In this document: positions 27,959 through 36,195 of the stretch, in pieces
How positions within the stretch are numbered: position 1 is the first letter of the stretch
Layout: every line of letters begins with the position of its first letter
Source of the DNA: VGMA01 sp964655475
GTDB taxonomy: Bacteria; Chlamydiota; Chlamydiia; Chlamydiales; VGMA01
Reading direction: 5' to 3'
DNA: 63,786 nt
Assembly: GCA_964655475.1 (NCBI GenBank)
Contig: CAZZMO010000007.1
Coordinates: 1 to 63,786, forward strand
Notes under the pieces: generated by a model
What the model was told of the DNA's origin: nothing
Seen by the model: only the letters and a program-made list of their open reading frames with translations
The model's database searches: none
Made by a program: the position numbers and the translations under genes

Positions 27959-28996
27959 ATGATATATTTACGCAAAATATCCCTCTTTCTGCCTCTGCTT
28001 ACCTGCCTATTCACACATTTAGCAGCACATGAAATTCTCTACCTAGATAGTTCAACAACAAATAATTTTGCCTACGATGAAAGAACTTCTTTTCAAGACA
28101 TGAACGTATGGCAAAAAATTAGCTATATGCTTGCAAGACACAATATAAAAATCCGTTCCTTAAACGATCTCGATCTCAATATTAGTCCTGTAAGACAACT
28201 GTTTTTTGTCGATTATCGAGGCCATCCAGCACCAAAAGAGATGCGCCGTTTCCCAAAGGAATCCCTTCTCAGCATATTGTTCGAACCACCCGCTGTCTTT
28301 GATGGGGCTTACGATAGAGATTGCTATTCTCTTTTTTCGAAAGTATTTACGTTTCACGACGGGCTAGTCGATGGAAAAAAGTTCATTAAATTCCGATACT
28401 TCTCTCTTCGCCCCATGAGAAAAGATATTACTCCATTTCATGAAAGAAATCTTTGTTGTGGTGTCTTTGGCAATAAAAGGTCTCACTATTCTGGCGAGCT
28501 TTACTCTGAAAGGCTTAAAATTATCCGTTTTTTTGAACAGCATCATCCAAATGAATTTGGATTTTATGGAATTGGATGGGACCAAAGTCACTCCTCGATT
28601 TATCTAGGAGCGACAGAAGATAAGTCCAGCACGATAAAAAACTATAAATTTAATATTGCTTACGAAAACACCAAAGATGTACCAGGCTACATCACAGAGA
28701 AAATTTTTGATTGCTTTGAAGCTGGTGTAGTTCCGATCTACTGGGGATCACCAACCGTCACCGATGAAATCCCTGCTGGTTGTTTTATCGATCGAAGACA
28801 ATTTGCATCTGACGAAGCCCTCTACAATTATCTCATTTCCATCGATGAAGAAACATTTCAAACGTACCTCGAAAATATTCGCGAATACTTAGACTCTGAA
28901 GAAGCCAAGGTGTTTGATCGAGATCATTTTGTCTTAAGCATTGTGAATGGACTCTTACAATCTGATTACAAGATAGAAGATTTACAAAATTACTAG
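27959..28996 (+). CDS. exported GT10 alpha-1,3-fucosyltransferase-like protein (copy 2)
   Basis: 345 residues from the ATG at 27959, chosen because AGGAG lies six nt upstream and it opens a signal peptide ending LAA|HE (MIYLRKISLFLPLLTCLFTHLAA). The GT10 signature reads AYENTKDVPGYITEKIFDCF then GVVPIYWGSPTVTDEIPAGCFID. Paralogue of the gene at 21898. The stop codon lies in a 14-bp terminator stem. The pair flanks the central island genes in opposite orientations, so one may have arisen by duplication followed by divergence. Confidence 0.88.
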   Translation: MIYLRKISLFLPLLTCLFTHLAAHEILYLDSSTTNNFAYDERTSFQDMNVWQKISYMLARHNIKIRSLNDLDLNISPVRQLFFVDYRGHPAPKEMRRFPKESLLSILFEPPAVFDGAYDRDCYSLFSKVFTFHDGLVDGKKFIKFRYFSLRPMRKDITPFHERNLCCGVFGNKRSHYSGELYSERLKIIRFFEQHHPNEFGFYGIGWDQSHSSIYLGATEDKSSTIKNYKFNIAYENTKDVPGYITEKIFDCFEAGVVPIYWGSPTVTDEIPAGCFIDRRQFASDEALYNYLISIDEETFQTYLENIREYLDSEEAKVFDRDHFVLSIVNGLLQSDYKIEDLQNY

Positions 28997-29028
28997 AGAG
29001 AAAGTTAAAGTCGAAACTTTCTCTCTAG
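28993..29028. terminator. bidirectional terminator
   Basis: Perfect 14-bp stem (28993-29006 with 29015-29028), 8-nt loop, between the convergent GT10 and methyltransferase genes. A T-rich run follows on the plus strand (ATCTATTTTT). Confidence 0.8.
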
Positions 29029-29032
29029 CTAT

Positions 29033-29758
29033 CTATTTTTCAATCACAATATGATTTGAAAAATCGACTTCAGGAAAATCTTCTTGAAAATTGCTTCCTA
29101 AAAGCGTTGGTGGACCGCTATGTCCTGGCCATGGTTGGTTAGGAAAATAAACTCGATACGCAGAAAACACATCGCTGAAATCAAATTCCCCAGCGGTTCT
29201 ATCAGATATAGGCTTAATTACCTTACCGAAAATGTCATGCATAGGAAAGTAATCAACATCGTGCACTAGAACAAATCTAGCTTTGTCTTTCATTCTCTTT
29301 AATGTTTCGTAACGAGCCAACCAAGGTGATTGATCTATGAAACAAACATCAAAGTTTAATAATGACAAAAGATCAAATTTATTCATAAACGCGATCCAAT
29401 GTGCTGGATTTTCTGGGTCTTTGGCATTTTTACCTGGAACAAAATAAAACTTATGCCAGCCTGAGTTATCAGGGTTATAGCCTTTTCCTTCATATTTGCG
29501 AGCAAATTTATTTAACCATCCTAGATCATCTTCTAAAGTGATTAATATGCGCCCCTCTTTTTCACAAATTTCATGTAAAAGATCAGTTGAACCATTACCA
29601 CAACCGAACTCGATAATCGGCCCTTTTGTAGCTTTTGCTACCGCGTAAAGAACAGGTTGGTGAGTACTCCATTCATCCCAGAGGAATCTATTGTTGTCTG
29701 AATACAAAGATAGAAAACAGAGAAAGAATAGCATCAAATACATTTTTAAAAAATTCAC
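29033..29758 (-). CDS. exported SAM-dependent methyltransferase-like protein
   Basis: 241 residues using a GTG start at 29758; AAGGAGG lies four nt upstream, and the product then starts with a signal peptide (FLKMYLMLFFLCFLSLYS). SAM-binding motif I is IIEFGCGNGSTDLL (about 45-58), with LITLEDDLGW as the acidic motif II and DVCFIDQSP further on. It is a class I Rossmann methyltransferase of unknown substrate; an O-methyltransferase for sugars is a guess from context. AT-rich. A bidirectional terminator separates it from the GT10 gene. Confidence 0.75.
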   Translation of the reverse strand: MNFLKMYLMLFFLCFLSLYSDNNRFLWDEWSTHQPVLYAVAKATKGPIIEFGCGNGSTDLLHEICEKEGRILITLEDDLGWLNKFARKYEGKGYNPDNSGWHKFYFVPGKNAKDPENPAHWIAFMNKFDLLSLLNFDVCFIDQSPWLARYETLKRMKDKARFVLVHDVDYFPMHDIFGKVIKPISDRTAGEFDFSDVFSAYRVYFPNQPWPGHSGPPTLLGSNFQEDFPEVDFSNHIVIEK

Positions 29759-30258
29759 AAAACCTCCTTGGTTAAGTCTCACGAAGATAGTATTTTTTTT
29801 CTATTTAATGCACATATTTTTTAGATATTAAACCTAAACATAAACCAATTTTTCGGATCACATGACAACGATAGGTGTTGTGTACACCTATATCGAATCC
29901 TTTCGCAAATTAGAGCATATACCCTTATGGATTTTGCGTAACGTTGATATGGCTGAATTGATGTCATACCTGATCTTTGGTATTGCACTAACTCTTTCGA
30001 CATCTATTTAACCATTAGATATCTCTTTATTTTGCTCTTTTTTTACTTGCCAATAATATCGAGTTAAGGGCCTTCCTTGTTTTTTCTGCATCAGAACACC
30101 CATTCAATATAAGGAAGTTACTCCCCTGCTAGATAATCTTCTTGCGAAGATTGTCACCTTTTTCATTCATCATTGAACTAGGGAAGGTTTTAAAAAAGCA
30201 CCTCTGAGTTTGCTCTTCGTTGACCTTCAATTGATTACGAAAGCCCTTAAGTGAGAAG
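29759..30258. other. gene-free AT-rich interval
   Basis: No convincing gene in 500 bp. A 60-codon minus-strand frame (29821-30003) has no ribosome site and no recognisable family. Two hairpins are visible: ATAGGTGT/ACACCTAT near 29870-29890 and AATCTTC-TTGC-GAAGATT near 30136-30153. By eye the plus strand switches from C-rich to strongly G-rich coding on crossing this interval, so it is one candidate for a replication-related boundary. Confidence 0.5.
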
Positions 30259-30912
30259 ATGCTACCGATTATTGTTTCATATTACACGAAAGACACACTC
30301 TATGAAATCCAAGTCAAGGACTTGATTCAATCGTGTGAGACTTTGGGACTTGCACATGACATTGTTGGGATTGAGACGCTGGGGTCTTGGAGCAAGAATT
30401 GTTGTTTTAAGCCAGCGTTTTTGCTCTCTAAGTTGATGGAGCATAGAAGGCCGATTGTGTGGACTGATGCAGATAGTGTGGTGATGAGGCAGCCGGAGCT
30501 TTTTTTGGGGATGGGGGCAGATATGGCGGTCCACATGAGAGAGCATTTGCCGAAGGATGATGTAGCTAAGGTGCTGAGCGGCACGATCTTCATCAACTAT
30601 ACGAGTAGGTCGAAAAGGCTACTCAAGCTTTGGATACTTGAGTGTAAGAGGCATATGGAAGGGAAGGCGCTACCGCTTGATCAAGAAGCGCTCCGGGATG
30701 TCATCTATCATTATCCTCATGGGGCGGTGGTTGAGAGCTTGCCAGAGGCCTATTGCCACATCTTTGACAAGAGTGAGTGTGAGAAGGCGGTATTTGTTCA
30801 CTATCAGGCCTCGAGAATTGAGAGGGTGCTCAACGAGGAGAATTCAATCTTTGGCCACTTTCTGAAAGAGCTAGATGGCATGGATTTGAAGACGTTCCGC
30901 CGCTCGGAGTAG
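30259..30912 (+). CDS. cytosolic glycosyltransferase-like protein with DXD motif
   Basis: 217 residues, no signal peptide, unlike the rest of the island. The protein opens with MLPIIVSYYTKDTLYE, has SCETLGLAHDI, a conserved FKPAFLLSKL and the metal site IVWTDADSVV near residue 70, then PLDQEALRDVI and a His-containing end (FVHYQASR). This is the pattern of small GT-A glycosyltransferases. The plus strand is very G-rich here (25 G against 9 C in 30481-30540), the reverse of genes before 20.2 kb. Likely same pathway as the island, but on the cytosolic side. Confidence 0.7.
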   Translation: MLPIIVSYYTKDTLYEIQVKDLIQSCETLGLAHDIVGIETLGSWSKNCCFKPAFLLSKLMEHRRPIVWTDADSVVMRQPELFLGMGADMAVHMREHLPKDDVAKVLSGTIFINYTSRSKRLLKLWILECKRHMEGKALPLDQEALRDVIYHYPHGAVVESLPEAYCHIFDKSECEKAVFVHYQASRIERVLNEENSIFGHFLKELDGMDLKTFRRSE

Positions 30913-31125
30913 TGCTTCGTAAGAAGTCTAATATATGAATTTTTGTTGAATATAATTTTTCATATTGATAGCGTTTCTTTACGCGACCTTTAAAATAGAC
31001 TCAGACTATTAGCCTTGTTGCTGACAACGGAAAACCAATTTAATGAAGAGAAACTCGAATTCATTTCTTTTTATTTCGACTACCACGGCATCGATTTGCA
31101 AGAAAGCCTTAGGAGATAATTCGTC

Positions 31126-31326
31126 ATGTGGAAAGTAATGTATGGCCTCTTGTTTGTAGGCCTTGTTTTCCTATTTGGAGACCTTTTTTGGAGCATGTTT
31201 GAGACATTTCAAAAAACGAAAAGTAAGCGGCTCTGTTATTTTATCTCAACAGGATTTCTATTATTATTATTCATCATCCTGAGACTCCTAAACAATACAG
31301 CTGATACGTTTATGAGTTCGGGTTAA
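31126..31326 (+). CDS. small membrane protein, 66 residues
   Basis: Two hydrophobic segments (VMYGLLFVGLVFLFGDLFW and FISTGFLLLLFIILRLL) joined by a short basic loop (QKTKSKR). AGGAG lies ten nt before the ATG. No family recognised. The arrangement, two helices in a hairpin with little else, is like small chlamydial Inc-type proteins but equally like many small membrane proteins. The 210 bp upstream hold no gene that I can see. Confidence 0.55.
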   Translation: MWKVMYGLLFVGLVFLFGDLFWSMFETFQKTKSKRLCYFISTGFLLLLFIILRLLNNTADTFMSSG

Positions 31327-31344
31327 TAGCACATGATTGAGAAC

Positions 31345-32223
31345 TTAGTAAAGTGGTATTGTCATATCTTTGACAAGGGAGAAGGCTCGGAGTAGTTTTT
31401 CATAGTTGGAAGGGCTTAGTTCTGCGAGAGGGAGTCTCACGTGGGGAGGGGATTTTCCCATGATGTGGAGGAGGGCTTTGATTCCGACGGGGTTTACTTC
31501 TAGAAAGATCGCTTCGACGATTTCTTTAATTGATTCAAAAAGCTCATAAGAGCCGTTCTTGACCATTTCGCTCCAAAGGGAGGGAAAGGCATTGGCAAGG
31601 ACAGATATGCTGCCAGAAGCGCCCCTATCGATTGCTTCTAGTGTTGTTTCATCAATTCCTGAATAGATGAGCGCATCGGGATTTCGTTTGACGAGTTCTT
31701 CGATGGTATCGACGGAGGAGGAGTCTTTGATTGCGTGGACATTTGGGATGGTGAGAAAGGAGAGGAGTGTATCGATTGGAAGTTTTTTTCCTGTTCTTCC
31801 AGGATGGTAGTAGATCATCATGGGAAGGGATGTTTCTTTCGAGACTTTTTCAAAGTGAAGAAAGCAGCCGCGATCGCTTGGCAAGTTGTAATAAGGGACG
31901 ACGACGAGAGCCATATCAGCTCCGAGCTCTTTTGCAATACGGGTTTTTTCAATGGTGGTTTTGGTAGAGTTTGTTCCAGTACCAACGAGAAGAGGCACCT
32001 GCCCTTGAATCACCTCTTTTGCCCTTTTCACAAGATTTGTGAATTCTTCGGAGGTAATTGTTGGAGCCTCTCCCGTAGTACCGTGAACTAAGATCCCATC
32101 AGAGCCTTCGCTCACATGCCATGCAACGAGATCAGAGAAGATCTCATAATCGATCTCTCCATCTTCTTTAAACGGTGTGACAACAGCTGGAACGCTTGCG
32201 CCCTTACAAAGTATCTTGCCCAT
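31345..32223 (-). CDS. dapA: 4-hydroxy-tetrahydrodipicolinate synthase
   Basis: 292 residues from the ATG at 32223, the usual DapA length; a TTG upstream would overlap the previous gene. It condenses pyruvate and aspartate semialdehyde in lysine/meso-diaminopimelate synthesis. Visible: substrate loop VHGTTGEAPTIT (about 44-55), catalytic Tyr in MMIYYHPGRTGKKL and the Schiff-base Lys in HAIKDSSSVD. The other lysine-pathway genes are not in this window. It follows the 120-residue gene by 17 bp, so they are probably co-transcribed. No Shine-Dalgarno at the chosen start. Confidence 0.93.
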   Translation of the reverse strand: MGKILCKGASVPAVVTPFKEDGEIDYEIFSDLVAWHVSEGSDGILVHGTTGEAPTITSEEFTNLVKRAKEVIQGQVPLLVGTGTNSTKTTIEKTRIAKELGADMALVVVPYYNLPSDRGCFLHFEKVSKETSLPMMIYYHPGRTGKKLPIDTLLSFLTIPNVHAIKDSSSVDTIEELVKRNPDALIYSGIDETTLEAIDRGASGSISVLANAFPSLWSEMVKNGSYELFESIKEIVEAIFLEVNPVGIKALLHIMGKSPPHVRLPLAELSPSNYEKLLRAFSLVKDMTIPLY

Positions 32224-32240
32224 AAGAGGGCAGTATACTG

Positions 32241-32603
32241 TTAAGGAAGATTTTCCAGCAAAGCCTTCCAATCTCTCATTTCGTCGATGTATTCTGCAAC
32301 ATAGTGACGAAATGCTGGATAACGCTCTAGACTCGGCATTTTCTTCGTAAAGAAAATCTCGCTCGTTTCTTCACACTGACTCAAATAGAGACCTTTCGAA
32401 TCGAGATAGAGAATTTTCACATTGCGAAATGCTTCTCTCATCTCTTTGGGTAAGTTTCTTTTCGAAGAAAACATCCTCGTTGAAACTACCCATCCCTCTT
32501 CGTCTCTTGCGGTAAATAAAATTTCCTGTTCATCAACTTCAATTTTTCCATGTGCTTTGGAAAGAAGTTCATGTAGGATGTAAATGTGTTCTTTGTGACT
32601 CAT
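32241..32603 (-). CDS. hypothetical protein, 120 residues
   Basis: Small soluble acidic/basic mixed protein without signal peptide or membrane helix (start MSHKEHIYILHELL, end DWKALLENLP). Alternating beta-like and helical segments would be compatible with a small chaperone-like fold, but I recognise no motif. It lies 17 bp upstream of dapA in the same direction and 44 bp after the Rsm22-like gene, so it may share their transcript. Confidence 0.6.
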   Translation of the reverse strand: MSHKEHIYILHELLSKAHGKIEVDEQEILFTARDEEGWVVSTRMFSSKRNLPKEMREAFRNVKILYLDSKGLYLSQCEETSEIFFTKKMPSLERYPAFRHYVAEYIDEMRDWKALLENLP

Positions 32604-32647
32604 ACTTCGTCCATTATAACACAGGACTAATATTGAGAAAACTTAAG

Positions 32648-33514
32648 CTAATTCTTTATTAACGCATCACCCCAACGAGCTTTTCTCACCTCGGGGAAGT
32701 TTGGTGTTTTTGCTTTGGTGAAGATCTTTTTTTCAAATCCTCTTGTGGTGCAGAGAGGAATGGTTGCCATTTTACTGCGGTAATCAGACTTACCAACAAC
32801 CCTTTCATAGGGAGCTGTAAAAGGTTCTTTACTCACAATGAGGTAGCAAAATTTTTCATCCTCATAATTAAGCTCTCCCCCTTTAATTTGGCGGTGGATC
32901 GGAGATCTCTGGATCCGAACAGAAAAGTGACACCAATCGATGGGACACTTATTGTGATGTGGACATGGCGCCATGATGAAACCACCGAGCGAAATCAAAT
33001 GATCTCTATAGGCTAAAATTCTTTGAAAGCCCTCTTGCGATCCTGGTTCCATGATGACGAGGATTTTTTGAGTCCCTTTGAAACATTTTGTTAATGCGGA
33101 AAGAGCCTCTTCTAAAGAGAGCTCATTCAAGATGTAAGAAAAGAGAGAAAGATCGACCGGCTGATCAAATGAATAGTCCCTTACATCCTTTTCAATCCAA
33201 CTAAACTCTTTACCCTTCACCATCTTCTCTTTCTCGAGGAGAAAGATTTCCTTTAGTGAAGGAAAGCTTTCTTGAAAGAGAGCCACCGAGAGGCCATGAC
33301 CTGCTCCAATGTCCATCACCGAGCCAATCTCCCCGTGAAACCACTGCTTTAGCTCCTTGAGCACAAAAGAAAGAACTCCTAAAGTCGCTGGCGCCCGGTA
33401 AAGAAGGTAGGCTGCCTTGTGAAGATCGGTCGTAATGAACTCCCCTCTCTCCTTTCGGTAGCGAAAGGAAAGCTCGGCAAAAGCCCCCTGTAAATCTTGT
33501 AATGAATATTTCAT
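32648..33514 (-). CDS. Rsm22-like protein (small-subunit-associated methyltransferase family)
   Basis: 288 residues. A Rossmann SAM-type core (SVMDIGAGHGLSVALF, about 62-77) is followed by the C-terminal cysteine-containing block APCPHHNKCPIDWCHFSVR and then a helix-turn with IHRQIKGGELNYEDEKF, the hallmark of the Rsm22 family. Mitochondrial Rsm22 proteins (METTL17) assist assembly of the small ribosomal subunit and bind an iron-sulfur cluster through such cysteines. In bacteria the function is less clear. Start at ATG 33514, no strong ribosome site. Confidence 0.8.
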   Translation of the reverse strand: MKYSLQDLQGAFAELSFRYRKERGEFITTDLHKAAYLLYRAPATLGVLSFVLKELKQWFHGEIGSVMDIGAGHGLSVALFQESFPSLKEIFLLEKEKMVKGKEFSWIEKDVRDYSFDQPVDLSLFSYILNELSLEEALSALTKCFKGTQKILVIMEPGSQEGFQRILAYRDHLISLGGFIMAPCPHHNKCPIDWCHFSVRIQRSPIHRQIKGGELNYEDEKFCYLIVSKEPFTAPYERVVGKSDYRSKMATIPLCTTRGFEKKIFTKAKTPNFPEVRKARWGDALIKN

Positions 33515-33604
33515 AGTAGACAGTCTAAAGGAAACTCACAATGAAAACAAAGGAAGAAGCTCAAAACTTTTTAACAGCCTAAAAATAAGCATGATAGTGA
33601 TTTT

Positions 33605-33667
33605 ATGGCTAAAACTGGTACCAATTATATCCATAAAATGGTAATTTTTGGTTATAGTTTTAGCCAT
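33605..33667. promoter_or_regulatory. 63-bp imperfect palindrome covering the ATPase start codon
   Basis: Centred on 33636; 24 of 31 base pairs match. The outer 12 bp (ATGGCTAAAACT with AGTTTTAGCCAT) and inner CCAT-AAA-ATGG are perfect. The right arm contains the AT of the start codon at 33666. It could be an autoregulatory operator or an mRNA hairpin that hides the start. Confidence 0.6.
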
Positions 33668-34988
33668 GAAAAGAGACTTAGAACAAGAATTACTCTCCTG
33701 GAAGGAAGCCAAAGAGCACCTACCTATCTTGCTCAGGGGAGCAAGACAGGTCGGAAAAAGCTATCTAGTCGAAAGCTTTGGGAAATCCCATTTTGAAGAC
33801 ACTGCTATTGTTGACTTTGAGAGATCCCCTTCTTTAAAAGAAGCTTTCTCCATTCGTGATCCTAAAGAAATTATATCAAGACTCGAGTTTGCTCTGAAAA
33901 AGCCAATTAGGCCTGGCTCTTCCCTTCTCTTTTTGGATGAGATCCAAGAGTGCCCTCAAGCCCTTCATGCACTGAGGTATTTCAAAGAAGAAATGCCGAC
34001 TCTCCATGTCATTGCAGCTGGCTCATTACTTGAATTTTTACTCCATGAGAAGGATTTTAGCTTCCCTGTAGGGAGAATAGAGTTTTTATATCTTCGCCCT
34101 TTTTCATTCATCGAATATTTGAAAGCTGCTGCCCCGTTTCTTGCAGATAGACTGCTCATGTTTGATCTCAACAATAGACCAACAGAAGCACAGCACTTAG
34201 ATCTTTTAGGATGGGTTCATCGATTCCTCTTCGTTGGAGGAATGCCATCTGCTATCCAGGCGAGTTTAAATGATACTTCTTTATTGCCAGCTCAGCGGGT
34301 TCATCACCGCATTTTACAAGCTTATGAAAGTGATTTTGGAAAATATGCAAAACATACACAATATCCATATCTTCAGAAAATCTTTCAGAAAGCTCCTCTG
34401 CTAGTATCGAAAATCTTTAAATACTCCCATGTTGATGATCAGATCCGCTCTAGAGAGCTAAAGATGCCTTTGGATCTTTTAAATTACGCTGGTATTTTTC
34501 AAAGAATCTATGGAACAACCACTGCGGGTCTTCCCTTGCATGCCCATATCAAGGATGAGCGCTTTAAATTGCTTTATCTTGACGTGGGTCTTCTTCAAAC
34601 CATGACCAAAGTAGATGCTACTCTCTTTTTCAATGAAGACATCTTGCAGATTAATTCTGGAATGATCGCAGAACAGTTTGTTGGACAAGAGCTTTTAGCC
34701 TATTCGCAGCCGTTTCAGAACGACCCACTTCTCTATTGGGAGAGAGAGTCTAGTACCGCAGAAATCGACTTCATCACATCGATCCAAGCAGAAATCATCC
34801 CTATAGAAGTCAAAGCAGGATCGACTGGAGCTCTCCGCTCTCTACATCTTTTTCTCAAAGAGAAAAAAGCACCTCTTGGGGTTCGAATATCAGAACAGCC
34901 CCTGACTCTACAAGGAAATGTCCTATCCATTCCTCTCTATCTCATAAACTCTCTTCCCCTTTTTGTTAAGCAAGCTTTGTCTTCCTGA
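33666..34988 (+). CDS. AAA-type ATPase with DUF4143 domain
   Basis: 440 residues from the ATG at 33666. Walker A is GARQVGKSYL (about 29-38), Walker B LLFLDEIQECP (about 87-97), sensor-like IAAGSLLEFLL follows, then the DUF4143 C-terminal domain and a PD-(D/E)XK-like end (STAEIDFITSIQ ... PIEVKAG). Such proteins are widespread, mobile and often repeated in a genome; their biological role is unclear, and a defence or regulatory role has been suggested for relatives. Convergent with an MFS gene, overlapping it by 23 bp. The start codon lies in a large palindrome. Confidence 0.88.
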   Translation: MKRDLEQELLSWKEAKEHLPILLRGARQVGKSYLVESFGKSHFEDTAIVDFERSPSLKEAFSIRDPKEIISRLEFALKKPIRPGSSLLFLDEIQECPQALHALRYFKEEMPTLHVIAAGSLLEFLLHEKDFSFPVGRIEFLYLRPFSFIEYLKAAAPFLADRLLMFDLNNRPTEAQHLDLLGWVHRFLFVGGMPSAIQASLNDTSLLPAQRVHHRILQAYESDFGKYAKHTQYPYLQKIFQKAPLLVSKIFKYSHVDDQIRSRELKMPLDLLNYAGIFQRIYGTTTAGLPLHAHIKDERFKLLYLDVGLLQTMTKVDATLFFNEDILQINSGMIAEQFVGQELLAYSQPFQNDPLLYWERESSTAEIDFITSIQAEIIPIEVKAGSTGALRSLHLFLKEKKAPLGVRISEQPLTLQGNVLSIPLYLINSLPLFVKQALSS

Positions 34989-36195
34989 GAAGAAGGAGGG
35001 AGAAGAGGGCGGAGGCGGAAGCTATCAGAAATGGTACGGCGCTATGGGCTTGAATGAAGAAGCCTCCGAGCAAGGGGGCGAGCATCATGGAGAGGGACTG
35101 GATCGATTGGCTGAAGCCGAGGATCTTCCCTTGGACCGCTTTGTGAGCGGCATTGGAGATGGAGATGGTGAAGAGGGGCCACATGCCACCCGCAAAGAAA
35201 ACGACGAGGCCTACGAAGAGGAGGAAAAGGGGCATGGTGGTTGGCCAGGGAACGAAGGGGGCGAGAAGGGCAAAGAACAAAATCATGAGGAAGAGGAGTG
35301 TTTTGATTTTCACTTTGTAGTGCATGATGAAAGAGACGAGAGAGGTCCCTAAGATCCAAATGATTCCCATGAGAGCGCTCGCATCGCCAATAGCGGAGTT
35401 CGTCGATTGGAACTCTTCGACCATGATGGCAGGAAGAAACTGGAAGACGAGGTTCCAGGCGAAGAGGCAAAAGAAATAGATGGTGTAGAGATTCTTGATC
35501 GACTGTGTGTGGAGCATGGTTTGGACGTTGTGGACCGCTTTTAGAGCATCAAAGTGGTATTCAGGTCTCGTTTTTCGGAGAGTCTCTTTGAAGGTGAAGA
35601 AAAGAATGATCAGGTTGAGGGTAGAGAGGATGACTCCAATCCACATCGGAAAGGATGGGGAAAACCAAGGATGAAGGCTGCTGTCAGAAAGCTTTCCACC
35701 AATGAAAGGGCCAAGGACAAAAGTACTCCCCGCGACGATTGATCCATAGCTAAAATAGCGCGCTTTTTTTGCTTCATTTGGGCTGAGATCGACAAGTGAT
35801 GCAAGGCAGATCGACATATTTCCTGCGGCAAGGCCCGTAATGAATCTTCCTAAAAACAAGATGCTGAGGTGGGTGTTTTGAATCCCAAAAGCGCTCAACA
35901 GATAGCCGACGATGCTGAGGAAGATCGTGATGACAAAGGCCTTCTTCCTCCCCCGTCGATCAGCTAGGTCCCCTAAAATGGGAGAGAAAATGAATTGTGC
36001 CAAAGGGAAGGAGGCGAGAAAAAACCCGAGTACGAGCATCCGAAAGGAGTCTGGCACTTCGCTTCTAAAGATGGTGTTTCCTGAGCCGAGAAAAAGGGGA
36101 GCGAAAATAGGGAATACGATGGTGGCACTCAGGCTGTCGATGGCAAAGGTGAGAAAAACTGCAAGAAGGGATCTCTTCCGCTCTTTTTCTTTCAC
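34966..36195 (-). CDS. MFS efflux-type transporter
   Basis: 409 residues, about twelve membrane helices. The motif A loop between helices 2 and 3 reads GDLADRRGRKKAF, typical of drug:H+ antiporters of the TCR/DHA1 kind. The start is the GTG at 36195, which overlaps the ung stop as GTGA and has GGAG six nt upstream, so the gene is translationally coupled to ung; the upstream ATG at 36267 would lie deep inside ung. Substrate unknown. The plus strand is G-rich here. The 3' end overlaps the ATPase gene by 23 bp. Confidence 0.85.
   Translation of the reverse strand: MKEKERKRSLLAVFLTFAIDSLSATIVFPIFAPLFLGSGNTIFRSEVPDSFRMLVLGFFLASFPLAQFIFSPILGDLADRRGRKKAFVITIFLSIVGYLLSAFGIQNTHLSILFLGRFITGLAAGNMSICLASLVDLSPNEAKKARYFSYGSIVAGSTFVLGPFIGGKLSDSSLHPWFSPSFPMWIGVILSTLNLIILFFTFKETLRKTRPEYHFDALKAVHNVQTMLHTQSIKNLYTIYFFCLFAWNLVFQFLPAIMVEEFQSTNSAIGDASALMGIIWILGTSLVSFIMHYKVKIKTLLFLMILFFALLAPFVPWPTTMPLFLLFVGLVVFFAGGMWPLFTISISNAAHKAVQGKILGFSQSIQSLSMMLAPLLGGFFIQAHSAVPFLIASASALFSLLLLRKTKLA

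Noticed and set aside
29821..30003. 60-codon minus-strand gene in the gene-free interval
   Set aside because: No ribosome site, no family and no support beyond an open frame.
33605..34988. Toxin-antitoxin module
   Set aside because: Only one gene is present with the palindrome; no partner gene lies next to the DUF4143 ATPase on the same strand.
34963..35352. 129-codon Gly/Glu-rich plus-strand frame
   Set aside because: Low-complexity antisense shadow of the MFS transporter gene, no ribosome site.
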